Shown here: piece after piece, positions 1 through 12,043 of the stretch
Layout of the letters: each line of letters opens with the position of its first letter
Numbering within the stretch: position 1 is the stretch's first letter
Origin: Elysia crispata
Lineage: Eukaryota > Mollusca > Gastropoda > Plakobranchidae
Direction of reading: 5' to 3'
NCBI GenBank assembly: GCA_033675545.1
Contig: JAWDGP010003760.1
Coordinates: 743,501-807,500, forward strand
DNA length: 64,000 nt
Made by a program: the position numbers and the translations under genes
Notes under the pieces: model-generated
Database searches by the model: none
Seen by the model: only the letters and a program-made list of their open reading frames with translations
Told to the model about the DNA's origin: nothing

Positions 1-441
1 TTTCCCTTGCCCTCCACTCCCTCCTTTTCATAAATGTATAACTTTTTCATTCCAATGACACAGCTCAGCAGCCTGGCTGAAAGAAATGTACTTTACCACA
101 AAGACTTAAAAGATAAACAATCAAAGTTTATTATGCAAAAGTTTTATTTTCATAAATGATTTTTATATTTTCTTAAAGCCTGCTTTAAAATATGAACAAA
201 AAAGTTACAATGAAGAATTATTAAATCTATATCCAGTATAAACGTAAGTTTGCTCATTTTACAGCATAATGCTTTACAGTGTGTCTTTTATTTACCTGCA
301 ACAGAGTGTTAAGTAACAATGGATTTACTGATTGGTTGCCTGTGTGGGTATGCAGTGTTTGGTATGACACACACGCAATCACCCGCATAAAAAAGATGCA
401 TCTATTAAAGGGATCAAGCTATTGTTGCCCAAAGATCTGAT

Positions 442-462
442 TATATATATATATATATATAC
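442..462. repeat. (TA)n microsatellite
   Basis: About ten TA units, followed by a degenerate ATAC/ATAT continuation to about 480. Confidence 0.8.
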
Positions 463-2426
463 ATATATAAATATCTATATTACATCTATTTTTTCATTGT
501 TTGATATTTCCTAATTCAATGTTTTAAAGAATGTATGCCAATTCACACATGTAACTTAAACACAAGAAATAGAAATCCCTCAGATATTTATAAGTATGAT
601 GTATTTGAATATAATCTAAATATATAAGATGAATACTATGCCGCCTTTTACCTAGTAAGAGATAAATTTCAAAATATTTTATGCATCAGTAGCAATTTTT
701 TTCTCTTTTCTTTGTCATGATGCCTTTAATCTAAAAGAATTAAGTTTAATTTTTCCTCTCCCTCTCCTACTCACCCAATCTTTAATCCACACTTGCACAC
801 AAAGACACCCTCTCTTTCTCATATATCTCATTTTACTCTGTCCCTTGCTTTCTGTCCCCACAACTCTTTCTCCCTCCATTCCTCTCTACCTTGCTCTTTT
901 TACACTTCTTTCCCTCATTCCCCTCTCCCACAATCTCTTTCTCTCTCTCAATTTATTCTTCTTAGAGTTTTCTTGCATTCAAGAAAGTCCACTATGGCAT
1001 CTTCTTTCTTTTTCCATTTGAATTTTTGTCTTCATGTAGAATTCACACACCATATACATGCATTTTTCATCCACGGAACATGTCATCACTAATTTAGTTT
1101 ACAGACTTATTATTAAAAGAATATTTAACTTCTTTTATATGGCATGAGATAGTCATTGATGTCGACTTTGTTACCACCATTCAGACAACCACTGAGTATC
1201 AAAAGAGAAAAAGTAATCTATAGTTATATTGTGTGTTGGACTTTCATATTCGATGTAATATAATTATATATTTATGAAAAATAATTATTTAAACTAATAT
1301 ATGTGTAATAATGATGTTTGGATTTTCTATGCTGATTCCATTTTGTTTTGATTTGTTATAAGCCTAGTCGCCCCAGGCATTTCCCTATAATACTACCTGC
1401 TACAAATTTAATTTTTGCTAACTTATATCCTTTACATGGCGTCATTTTTTTTCCCCTCAAAGGTAATGATTTTGTGCTTATCCTCAAGCAAACTAAGATG
1501 ATTTTTTTTAATGCAAGCCTTTTTTTTCTGGAATTCAAATGGAGCATGAGGCCAACATTAGTAGTTTTGAAGGTCACATTATTTAGGATTAATTGACTTT
1601 TTGGAAGGAGGTGGGAGAGATTTGTCAAAATGGCATCATATTTAAATATGGAACTATATGGTTTTTTGGGGGAAATTTTTTTTTTCAAACTGACTGCACA
1701 TGCATATTTTATGGTCATGACCAAGGGAATTATTAAAACTGCAAGTCTTGTAATCATTGAATTGAAATGAATGAAAGAGAATAGCTTTATTTAATTTGAA
1801 ATGGTTTTGAGACTTATGTCATTTTTTTTTATTTTTTTTTTCAATTTTAATTTGCAACTGACTTATATATACTTAGTTATAACATAGCTTTATTCATTGC
1901 TTCAAAGTATGAAAAGGAGATTAGACCATTTAATTATAAATCTCTCATTAATTTTTGGTTATTGATGGGCTTTAAGTTAACTTTTTAAAAATATATTTAG
2001 TTTGGAATAACACACATGTGTGCGTATTATTCCTGGCTTGTCTATTCGATGATAATTCTATAATAATGGTTATATTTTTTGCAGTGATTTTAGGCAAACT
2101 TTTAATTTAAAACATCTTATTGAGGTTTTAGGCATTCTGATTTATTACTAACCCTTTCTTCAGGGCTTTTTAATTTCTTTATTCTGTTTGTTTTTTTTGC
2201 AGTTATTATTTTTAGCATAATCAGTGTGGAGGCATAATTTATTATTCGATTATATTCTTTAAAGTGTGTCATGTCAAAAAAAGTCAGGCCCCACTGTATT
2301 GCATCTTGCATGTGCCTTGTGGACATGGCAGTATTTTTTTAATCTTTAAAACTACCTGTCTAAATTTTGATTAGCTTAAAAAAATGAATATCAATTAACA
2401 AGTCCATCGAGACCAGTTACTTCTAC

Positions 2427-2459
2427 TGACATCCTGTCAATCTGACAAGACTCTTGTCA
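2427..2459. promoter_or_regulatory. Cluster of four alternating TGACA/TGTCA words
   Basis: TGACA occurs at 2427-2431 and 2443-2447, and its reverse complement TGTCA at 2435-2439 and 2455-2459. Orientation alternates and start spacing is 8, 8 and 12 bp. TGACA/TGTCA is the known core of TALE homeodomain factors (Meis, Prep, TGIF). Binding here is inference; chance clustering in AT-rich DNA remains possible. Confidence 0.35.
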
Positions 2460-4914
2460 TTAAACTTGGCAGTGAAATCATCTCTTCTAGAATTCAGATA
2501 CTGTTTTTCTTCTGCCAAACTGAAAAAAAAAATACTTTAGTATTATATGTACTTACACCAAACCTTGCAGTTTAAAAGAGTATGTTGCTTCCAAAATTAT
2601 TCACTTAATAACTCCCTACAGGCCATTATTTTACATGATTATAATCATTGATTTTTTTTTTTTTAATTTTTTTCCTTCTGTGGATGAAGCAGTGTTTCAG
2701 TTGTAACACGCTCAATGATGTTCTTGATAGAGGCAAAATTTAAGTGAAGGTGTAGGTATTCTGTATGCAACTTATTTCTTAAATTTATTATTCAAGTTGT
2801 TTTTTGTTGAGCAAAGTTTTTGCCTTAGAATTGCTTAGCCATGCTTTTCAATACTAAATGTGATTAATACCCTTGGCACAGGGATATGCTGTTTGTATTT
2901 TGTTTAATCATTTCAAGGGCAGTGTCTTTCAATGTTTGAAAAATATGTATTAAACACAATTCATGGACTGGTATAGAACTCGTATTTGTAAAAGTCAAAG
3001 GCACCACTCTGCAATGAAAAGAATAAATCAATACACACTTTCTAATGTCACAGTGAATTCAATGTGTTTTATATTTCATATATGAATTCAATAAGTAGAG
3101 CAGGAGATAAAGGGATATCTTGGAAGACCTTGATTCATTTTATATTCATTTCAGACTTCATGCTGGAACTTACCAATAAGCCATTCGAGTAAGTGAAATA
3201 GATTATAAAATTATTGTTCATAAAACCTAACACGCTGTTTCTTTCATCTTGCCAAGATCTGGAGGGAGAAATCTAACATGGTTAGTTTCTTAGAGCTGAT
3301 ACAACGATGTGTGGATATGTGTGTTTTTGCCCCTCATTGTATTGCTTTATTAACATTTCACTATGTTTATGAAAAAAAAAGAAGGATCCTGGCCTTTTCC
3401 TCCCGTCTGTTATAGAGCTGTGTTGGTTAAAACTAAATTAGTATTGCTATTCTGTTGAAAATGATTAGTTTCACATTATGACATTTCTATTTATGAAAAG
3501 CAATTTAATGGTAAGATATTGCCATATCAAAACTGCTGTATAATAATCTTAATAAGCTTGTCTTGTAACCAGATAGTCCGCAGTCGATGGTTTAGTACTA
3601 AGGTCGTTTTTGACAGCAATGCTTTTATGGTATTAAATTGATCTCAAAATGGTTTGCACTCTTGGTACATTTAAACGACAGAAACAAAATTAAAGAAACT
3701 TTTTTAAGGCAAGAAGAACTTTTTTTTTAATAGAAAAAGGAAATGATGATGCCTAGTGTTAAAAGCATCACATATGTATTCTTAGAGCTGATATCCATGA
3801 ACATCATTGTTGGTTTTTTTTGTTCTTTTGGTTCCCTTACTGCTTGGACAAGAAGTCCAGTGGTGACACTTTTGCTTTTCTTTTTTTTAATCTATCAAGT
3901 TCAGGCATGCATGAATTGCTGTCTGTTGTTTTTCTTTCGTGTATTATCATTTACACAGCTACAAAACACTTTTTTTTAATTCATTCACTCTTCATAGCTG
4001 CTTGTCTAGTTCTTGAGATTGTTATATTTATTGGGATTTCACAGTTTGGTTTGTGTACTTTCATTGTCTGGCTTATTGCTTTTTCACCAAAAATATATAA
4101 ACAATAATGAAAATACTCAGTTCAGCAATAATGATACTTGTTATATACCCTTTTTTTCCCTTAAAGTACCCACCGTGTTAGAGAAACACACCACAGTTTT
4201 TTTGTTACTGCCTTATATCAAAGTTGAACCACAAGAGCATTTGTACATCTGGCTTATCTGCTTTATTAGCAAATTTATATTGGAGATACTGTAACAAAAC
4301 TTTCTGAAGTAAAAGAACAAAAAAAAGTTTTCTCGACTGAAGCCACGAATTGAAAAAAAAAAATATTCATTTTTTCACGTCAAAGAAACTGCATGTGGTG
4401 TCGTTTTTACACCTTCAAGGTCTTTTTTTTTTTTTTGACTTTTTCAAAGTTCTTACATTATTTATCGTTTTTTCCTTTGGATTTTTTTTTACATTAAAAG
4501 TCAAACTTAATGAAAGTGACAAATTTTCTCTCATAGATGTCAATTTTTGGGTTAAATTTATTTTTTAAAGGGAGAGAATTTCAATAGGTTTTAGTCTAGT
4601 CTGCTTCTATATTATAGTCAGACCTTTTGCAAGATTCATACTCTATATAAAGACATGTTCTAGTAAGTCAGATGTTTTACTAAAAAAATCAATAGTTTTA
4701 ATTTGGTGAATTATTGCATTGTTGACCATGCGGTCAAAGAATTATATAGATATATTAAATCAAATGAATATATGTTATGTTCAAAATTTTCTTTTTTTTC
4801 TTTTTTTTTTTTTGCATTTGAATAAAAGTTGATGTCAAAATTAATTTATATTCATTAAATTTTTTTTCCTATACAGATTAACATGGCTTAACTTTCACTG
4901 GGCTCCGTCCGCCT

Positions 4915-4937
4915 GTCTCTCTGTCTGTCTGTCTGTC

Positions 4938-5008
<71 letters not shown>
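4915..5008. repeat. (GTCT)n-(CT)n compound microsatellite
   Basis: About six GTCT tetranucleotide units (4915-4940) pass directly into about 33 CT units (4942-5008). The GTCT block is probably a point-mutation derivative of the CT array that then expanded itself. Confidence 0.9.
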
Positions 5009-5011
<3 letters not shown>

Positions 5012-5579
5012 CCTGTTCTTTTATTTTTTTTTTATTCCTCTTCTCGGAATCATTTTGCTTGATAATGCGTTGATTGACTCCTTGTTTCTCTTTTCCGTTC
5101 GATTTGATTTGCGCGTGAGTCACTCGAGATTTCCTCTCTCAATATAATCAGATTTCTTATTACATTGAAAGTAAAGCTTTGAAAAATTCCCTCGAAACTT
5201 TTGTGTGAATAATCATTTTCCACTGAAATAGTTTCAAACAAACCTCAGCCAAAAAGACTTTGCAAATATAGGAGAACTTAACTCATGAACTCCCCAAAAA
5301 ATTGAGAAAGGACTTCAACTAGTGTTACAGATGGTTGAATATGCAATAGTGATTTATTTAAAAAAAAATAAAACAAGCAAAAAAAAAAATGGGGGGGGTT
5401 AAACGGCAATTATTTTCTCTACTTTAGAGTTCTTTATCTCAACCCCCCACCCCCAGAAAAAAAAAAAAATAAAAACCAATGGATTCTGTTAGTGGTATAT
5501 GGATCTCATCAAAAGCCCCAGCGAGCTGTCGGTGCAAGATGTGTGAATTTCTTTGAAAATAATTTGTGGAAGCCTGACC

Positions 5580-5582
<3 letters not shown>

Positions 5583-5653
<71 letters not shown>

Positions 5654-5659
5654 GGGAGG
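5583..5659. repeat. (GA)n microsatellite
   Basis: About 29 nearly pure GA units to 5641, then an imperfect GGGA/GA tail. It lies in opposite orientation to the CT array about 600 bp upstream. Confidence 0.9.
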
Positions 5660-7922
5660 AGGTTAATCATTAAAAACCTGAAAACAATGTGAATGTCACG
5701 ATTTATCGCCTCAGTTCCGCAGAAAATTATTACATCAACATGATCAAATAGTGAGTTATATTTAAAATACATGATACTTTTTTTAAAACGAGAATATCCT
5801 ACAGTATTTAACCTTTTTAATGGTCTTGAAGCACTCTTACCCTAAAGGGATGATGAAATAATTACAGATGTTGAGAACAAGTGACTAAGCTTTGGCTAAA
5901 GTTCTGTAAGTACTTTTTCTTCCAGTAGTTCTTTGGTGTTTTGCGGTACAAAAGAAAAAAGCTCCAGTTTTCGGAAATTCGCAGAACGATAGATTTCATG
6001 AGAGATGCTTTTCAAATGGCTTTTTTGAATTAAAATGATACAGGGCTGAATATTGAAGCTTTACGCTGAGTTCGCATGCTCGAATTTTTTTAAAGAAAGA
6101 TTCAAAATCATCTGGATACTTTCCCTCCCATTCTTCGCGTACCAAGTAATAACAATGGGCACCCAAATGTTTCTAACTTTAAGTTTTATAGAAAAAAGAC
6201 GTTAAATGATCCATAATTAAATTTCAAACTAGATGTCAGTAACAAAAAGATTTAGTGATGACGGAGCAGCTGAAGATACATCCTCAATACTTTCCGCATG
6301 TCGTATCCATGGGCGCAAAATTATGAACCGGTTGAAGAAGCACGCATGATGAGTGTAATGAAATTCGAACACCAACCAGACCGACTATGGGCAGCTTAGG
6401 TCGTCAGCAACAGCTGCTGCTACAGAGGTCAATTGATAGCTGCACCGCTAAACCGAAACTAAAGACTTGTCTGCTAAGATAGAATATCATCCGAACGTTG
6501 ATTCCTACGTGTTCTGTACATTTTCTACAAAACTTTTGGCAAGGAACCACCCAGGCCTGCAGCTGAAAAATATTTTGTGTGCATCAAAGCTGCATTTTTT
6601 TCAGTTTCTTTACTTCATACTATTTTGTGCTTTTGAATACTGCTATGAATTATGCAACTTTGTCATAGATTCGAGAAACTGCAAAATTAACAACTAAGGA
6701 AGGAGAACATATAAATCGATGGATAGACGGAATGGTTGCACTAAAAGGAGAGAGATATGCAGTTAGAGACAGCTGTAAAAAAGGAAGCTGATGACAATGA
6801 TAATGATTACGAGGGCGAGTTTAGCAAGAGATAGGTTAGGCGCGCGATCTTTTAGAACAAGAGATAGGTATCAGAATGGCGATGACGGAGATATTTTGAC
6901 AAAGATGCTTGATCTATAGAAACTACAGTAGGGGAGGGCATGATCGACTGGTTGATTCATTCATTTATTATTTTTCAAGTTGATAAACTTGAACATTAAG
7001 GATGATAATTAAATGAAGCATTAGTCTTTTTTATGGGCAGGCATTATCCTGACGCCGCCATAGTCATGCAGTCCACAGTAATAGCAGCTGCAACCTCATT
7101 CTATTCAACAGTGCTCATTAATTTTAATTATCTGTTTAAAAGTTAAGATAAACATTTACTACTCGCGATATCCTGGTATTATTATATTTTCTCGATAAAC
7201 CAGTATATTTGTTTCTGTTAAGCGAAGTAGGCTACGCTTAAATCTGCATTTACATTGTCCAGTAAACATTCTCCGAAATACAGTCATCTTGTGGTTGCTC
7301 TAATCATCCACATTTAAATATTTTTTTTTAAACTGCCCTTGTCTTTTTTTTTTAATCTGGACCTACTATGATTTCTGTTTTGCTATTTAAAATACAGAGA
7401 TAACAGCACTTATCTATTGAACGATGCTTTGCTTCTAGTCAAACCGTTTAAAGTGTACAATTTTTATTTGGAGTTTTCTAATATGACCCAAACAAATGAA
7501 AATGCAACAAAACAAAACAAAACAAAAAAAAAAGGAGGAAAGAAGGAAAAACTTTTATAAACCATCTTAACTTTTTTTATTTGCTTTTCCCTGTGGGCAG
7601 GTCTAATCATTAATTCTAATTCAGCGCTTATGATGATATACAATTTCTGTCTACTAAGCATGTAAGTGTCACTGTTATTAGTGTTAATACTTGAGGATGA
7701 TGGGATTTATCGCAGCGTTTACAGAGAGTCACGTGTTGCGCGATGACCGCTATCCAGATTTAATCCTCTTTGCAGTCCACAAGCTTTGGAGGCTATGGCT
7801 GGGGAAATCGATGGAAACCCTTTGGCACCCTCAGCCCCTTGGAGCGGTAGTGCAGTGAGTAGTGTTGCCGAGGTAGGTCGAGAGGACAGAAGTTATAATT
7901 CAGATAAGATTTCCCTCCATCA

Positions 7923-7928
<6 letters not shown>
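5660..7928. other. Non-coding DNA between arrays
   Basis: Mixed-composition sequence with no gene recognised. It holds a weak minus-strand tRNA-like segment at 6355-6465. Open frames of up to about 76 codons show no family signature. Confidence 0.5.
6355..6465 (-). repeat. Possible tRNA-derived short repeat head
   Basis: Read on the minus strand, a D-arm-like stretch (TAGCGGTGCAGCTATC, complement of 6435-6450) is followed about 65 nt later by GGTGTTCGAATTT (complement of 6361-6373), which resembles an RNA polymerase III B box. The long spacing would fit a Ser/Leu-type long variable arm or simply a decayed copy. No cloverleaf is evident, so this is not a functional tRNA. Confidence 0.25.

Positions 7929-8020
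<92 letters not shown>
7929..8020. repeat. (CT)n microsatellite
   Basis: About 40 CT units, with one TTT interruption near 8008 and a further ten bases of CT, then a CT-rich halo to about 8130. Confidence 0.92.
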
Positions 8021-8487
8021 ACTCTTCACAACTCTGTGTCTTTCTCTCGGAATATCCCTCTTTCTCAGGCCCTCTCTTTATACACATTAGGGTATCTGTT
8101 TCTATCTTATCTGTCTGTCTTTCTGTTTGCACTTTTCTTCCTCCTTATCCGTGTTATTTTCTTCATCTCTCCTTCAATTGACCCCTTTTATTAGTCATCT
8201 TTCATATAAGAGCCTTATGTATGATCTTGTTTGTGGGATATGTTGTTATAAGTAAATAAAAAAAAGAGGACTGTAAAGCACATGATTGATCAGTTGTTGG
8301 AAAAAAAAACAAATCCACTATAATCTAGTGATGTCAAGCTTTTCCCAGCTTATCAACAACCTTTATGAAGTATATTCTAGCTGAAAAGATGAGGCCCTAT
8401 ATGTACACAATCAACTGACAGCAGTAGCGGTCGCGTGTTTTCCGTGAATGGCGGATGATTTCTATGGGCGACTTGGAGGGAATTCTA

Positions 8488-8529
8488 CCTCGTCCCCCAA
8501 AACTACTGAGACTCAGTCGCCAAACGAGG
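8488..8529. other. Nested inverted repeat
   Basis: CCTCGT (8488-8493) pairs with ACGAGG (8524-8529). Inside it ACTGAG (8505-8510) pairs with CTCAGT (8512-8517) across one base. The structure ends 30 bp upstream of a tRNA-like repeat head and may belong to the same inserted element. Confidence 0.4.
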
Positions 8530-8553
8530 GAAAAAAAAAAGAGAAAAAGAAAA

Positions 8554-8613
8554 TCAGCCGGTAGAGCACTGGGCTCACAATGAAGAGGCCTCGGGTTCGA
8601 TTCCTAATTGGGC
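8554..8613 (+). repeat. tRNA-derived SINE head or tRNA pseudogene
   Basis: A near-canonical A box (TAGAGCACTGG, 8562-8572) and a B box (GGGTTCGATTCC, 8593-8604) lie 21 bp apart, which is shorter than the spacing in most tRNAs. The acceptor and T stems do not pair well, so this looks like the head of a tRNA-derived SINE, not a working tRNA. It is preceded by an A/G-rich run at 8530-8552. Confidence 0.55.
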
Positions 8614-9668
8614 TATCTAGTACTAGTAGTAGCAGAATGTCCTACCATCTAACCATTTTGCTTTCCTCTGCTCTAGGCCTACATCGCTATACCTTACCTA
8701 AGAATAGAATTTACATCTGACTTTTCTCTCCGTCTGATTTCATGCTTCGATCTATACCACGTAGGTATTTGCTTACCTTTCTTGTGGAAACGTAGTTTGT
8801 TTTCTGTCTGGCTCCGTTTTTAGGCGTCAGTATATTATGTCTGTAGCACAGACTCAGCATTTGACTAGAGAGGCTTTCTGAGAATTTTAAGTGGTAAATA
8901 GCGATGATGGATTGCGTTTGATTTTGTGTTTTATTTACCATTTTGTCGTTCATCATTCCCTTTACCAGAAATATTATTTTCCACCTGTCTGTTTAACGAT
9001 CTTTCTGTTATTTCGTTCTATGCCTGTCTATTTGTGGTTTTCTTTTGTTTTTCTAAATCTACCTTTTTTCGCATCTTCATGTTTATGTTTATGTCTATTT
9101 AATTGTTATATATAAATAATTATGATTCTTTCTTTAGCGCGTATAGGCGAAGGGGATAGAATCTTCTCTTGAAGGATTCCGGTTTTTAATTGTTTGTGGT
9201 TTGAAGAGAAACACAACTCTACAGACTAATAAAAAGTGATACATCAATTTTCATTAAGGTAAGGTTATAGCAATTTATCGAAGCATAATCTTTGCATGGG
9301 CAACTCTATGTCTGAGTTTTATGTTAATGTAAGATAAATCTGCTTTCAGTTAAACCTGGGTGTAAACTTAGATCGAGATTGAATAAAATGGACAGTTTCG
9401 ATCTATATTAATTTTAGACATAAGCAGACTTAAATTTGATCACAGAATCGCAGGAATTGTAAAATTAAAGTTTGTGTTAGTGTTGGTTTAGGGTTTGAGT
9501 TAATCTCTTGAGGACTAAGATAACATAAAAATGTTTTTAAGATCCTAAATTAATCTCATTTATTCTAGATCTAGATTAATTAGTCTCGGGTTAGGGTTGG
9601 GGTTTGGAAAAATCCACTTGACACAGTCATGTATTTTAAACTTAAAGTCGCTTTTTATTTTTATGCTC

Positions 9669-9727
9669 GGAGGCTGCCTAGCCTGGAATTCAGGTGTCCT
9701 CCGTCTAGCTAGAGGCTACCTAGCCTC
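9669..9727. repeat. Duplicated 15-bp palindromic word
   Basis: GAGGCTGCCTAGCCT is followed about 40 bp later by GAGGCTACCTAGCCT (14/15 identical). Each copy is itself an imperfect inverted repeat (AGGCT...AGCCT). The pair could be a decayed short tandem duplication or a protein-binding or structured element. Confidence 0.5.
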
Positions 9728-10477
9728 TTCATTCTTGAAAACGAGCTGAACCTGATGTTCCATCGACTCCAATTAAAACAGTCGCGGCTGCGATGAATGC
9801 TTCGGTCATGTTATTATAATTACATTAGTTTAATGTTAGAATGGCTCCAAACTTTTTTTCTTGAGGTCATGTGCAATTATTAACAAAATAATTATATTTC
9901 CAATAATTTCGATTATCGTTTTCTAATTTGCCGAAATGGTGACTAATTTTTTTCAGCCAAAGTTGGACCAAGAATGTTAAAGACAGAGATATGCTTATTA
10001 TCACATCCTTAATCAACTGCATAGAGTATAAAAGCTATACGAACAATAAAGCATGAGTCTTGTGTTGTTTTGTTTGATTATTGAATGATATAAGCCGCTG
10101 ACATTAATTGATATTATTCTAATTAATAAGCCAGCGCACGGCCTACATGATTACCACATCTCGAATTCGTCACTTTATCATTGCCAATAACAGTGTATTG
10201 AAAAATAGTGATTAGAAACAAAGAAGATGAAAAACGACTGAAAGATACATGACAATGCGAAGATTGCCTGTTTTCATAATGTTTTTTTGAAAACTTATTC
10301 TAGTGTTACCATTCGAAGCTGTTCTTTCTGTGAGTGCGACTGCACTGAAAAGGTAAAACAGTCACAGTATTTAAATATGCCTTTATACTTAAAACTTTTT
10401 CTTTCTTCAGAATGTTAGACTACTGATTGTTTGAGGTTACTTAAAATTGAATATCGTTGTATAGAGCTTGTTGAATT

Positions 10478-10595
10478 GTTGCGAAGCATAGTAAAGAAGA
10501 CAAAAAATATGTATAGAGCTGCTCTATAATTTACAAAACGTATACCCAGCACGTGAGCGTTCGGCTTTACGCCTTCATCAGACACAAAAACAAGA
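10478..10595 (-). mobile_element. Dispersed repeat copy 1, Penelope-like terminal motif
   Basis: The segment 10,550-10,594 matches 38,607-38,651 at 42 of 45 positions, and weaker similarity continues to about 10,480 (GCGAAGCATAGTAAA against TGAAGCACCGTAAAA). On the minus strand it carries CTGATGA (complement of 10,575-10,581), 12 nt including a GGC/GCC stem, then GAA (complement of 10,560-10,562). This is the core layout of hammerhead ribozymes reported in Penelope-like retroelements. Convincing stems I and III are not visible, so catalytic activity is not claimed. No reverse transcriptase is present nearby. It is a fragment or a non-autonomous derivative. Confidence 0.5.
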
Positions 10596-10738
10596 CCAAG
10601 AATCAACACACACAGATTCACGTGCAGAATGTTTAAACGATACTGAAGGAAGACAAAATTAAAACAGGTAGTTATAAAAATCAATGTGCAGAAAAGAAAT
10701 AAAAAACACTACCTGACGTATCCCACTAGGGTTTAATA

Positions 10739-10760
10739 TAGATAAATAGATCGATAGATT

Positions 10761-10802
<42 letters not shown>
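10739..10802. repeat. (GATA)n microsatellite
   Basis: About 13 GATA units, imperfect at the left end. It begins about 145 bp to the right of dispersed repeat copy 1. Confidence 0.9.
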
Positions 10803-10999
10803 ATAAGTAGGCCCTATCAAGAATAAAATATTGTTATATAAAAATATACTAACAAACATAAAAATTCACGAATATTAGATACAATAAGGAAAAAGAAATA
10901 AGTAAATTACTGAATATGAAATAAAAAATATTAAAGAAATAAGTAAATAAATTAACACGTTTATCAAATAAATCAAAAAGCATAAAATGTAGAATAAGA

Positions 11000-11170
11000 G
11001 AATGAAAGATAGAGAATGAGAGAAAGAGAGAGAGGAAGAGATGCAGAGACAGAGAGACAGAGCAGAGAAAGAGTGAAGGAGGGGGAGAGAAAGGGTAGTT
11101 CAGCAGACAGTGATAGATAACGAGAAATAAAAGAAGCATACAGATGCACAGAAAGATAGAAAAAGATATG
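11000..11170. repeat. Degenerate purine-rich GA tract
   Basis: A strand-asymmetric A/G stretch with scattered GAGA, GACAGA and GAAAGA words. It looks like the remnant of a decayed GA microsatellite. Confidence 0.5.
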
Positions 11171-11259
11171 AATTGCCTTTTTTATCTACTGCAATATTAA
11201 GACTAATACTGTAATAGAGATGAAATTTTCAAATAAACATTATCTAGATCAAGGATTTT

Positions 11260-11260
<1 letters not shown>

Positions 11261-11302
<42 letters not shown>

Positions 11303-11303
11303 A
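11261..11303. repeat. (CAA)n microsatellite
   Basis: Fourteen nearly perfect CAA units, flanked by ordinary AT-rich sequence. Confidence 0.92.
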
Positions 11304-11951
11304 AGGAAATTGAAATAGTAGGATGTTAAACAATGGAACAGAGAAGATATTAATAATCTAAGAGTGGCTGTAAATAATAATTTATGAACAAAGAATTTTG
11401 TCTCAGCTCCACTGATGCATTGAGGCAAAAGATGAACTTTCACTTCTGTATAGAGACGGTGCATTCGGATGTAGATCTATCTAGTCATGCTTTTATTAAA
11501 CAATCATCAATTTTGGATGAAAGACGAACATAATGTCACTAAAACTGATCAAGCTTTTTCACAGGCCTCTCAATTATTTTGATATCGTAGTGTGATCGTA
11601 ATTATGTTTGATAAAAAAAGTCTTTAATTATAATTACATTATTGTGAAGGTTTTTCAAGTCGAACATAATTATTCATACATTGCTGTGAGTGCTTTAGAC
11701 GTCGTCGAGTATTCTCCTAAGAGCTTTATTAGTTTTATTTTCATTAAGTTGAAAATGGCTTGCATGCTTTAACATTTCATTTATTGACTCGTTAGAATCA
11801 TAATGAATAAATTTACATTCATCATCCTTGTAAAGAATGGTTTTATAGTCACTTATGTTTTAATTAAGTGTAAACACATATTACATGATAATAAGAGAGA
11901 ATAAAAACTGGCAAAGAGTGCCATAATATTATATACACATAATATGATTGC

Positions 11952-11954
<3 letters not shown>
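11304..11954. other. AT-rich unique sequence
   Basis: I see no gene, RNA or repeat structure in this stretch. Confidence 0.5.

Positions 11955-12041
<87 letters not shown>
11955..12041. repeat. (GA)n microsatellite
   Basis: About 43 uninterrupted GA units, followed by a short GACAGA-type halo to about 12,090. Confidence 0.93.

Positions 12042-12043
<2 letters not shown>

Larger units (their letters stand above)
1..4910. other. Array-poor T-rich non-coding block
   Basis: No gene is recognised. The block is AT-rich, with many T homopolymer runs on the + strand and one short (TA)n stretch near 442-462. A pyrimidine-rich patch lies at about 745-955. Open frames are short and low-complexity. The lack of long microsatellites sets it apart from the rest of the window. 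It could be a long 3' untranslated region or an intron of a gene lying to the left, but no splice or polyadenylation structure proves this. Confidence 0.6.
8130..10738. other. Non-coding DNA between arrays
   Basis: No gene recognised. Apart from the tRNA-like head and hairpin near 8.5 kb, it contains a duplicated palindromic word at 9670-9727 and one copy of a dispersed repeat at 10,478-10,595. Otherwise it is ordinary AT-rich sequence. Confidence 0.5.

Noticed and set aside
8554-8613. Functional tRNA gene
   Set aside because: A and B boxes are present, but the acceptor and T stems do not pair, so a SINE head or pseudogene fits better.
9580-9610. GGGTTAGGGTTGGGG, telomere-like
   Set aside because: Only about two units, imperfect; too short to call an interstitial telomere tract.
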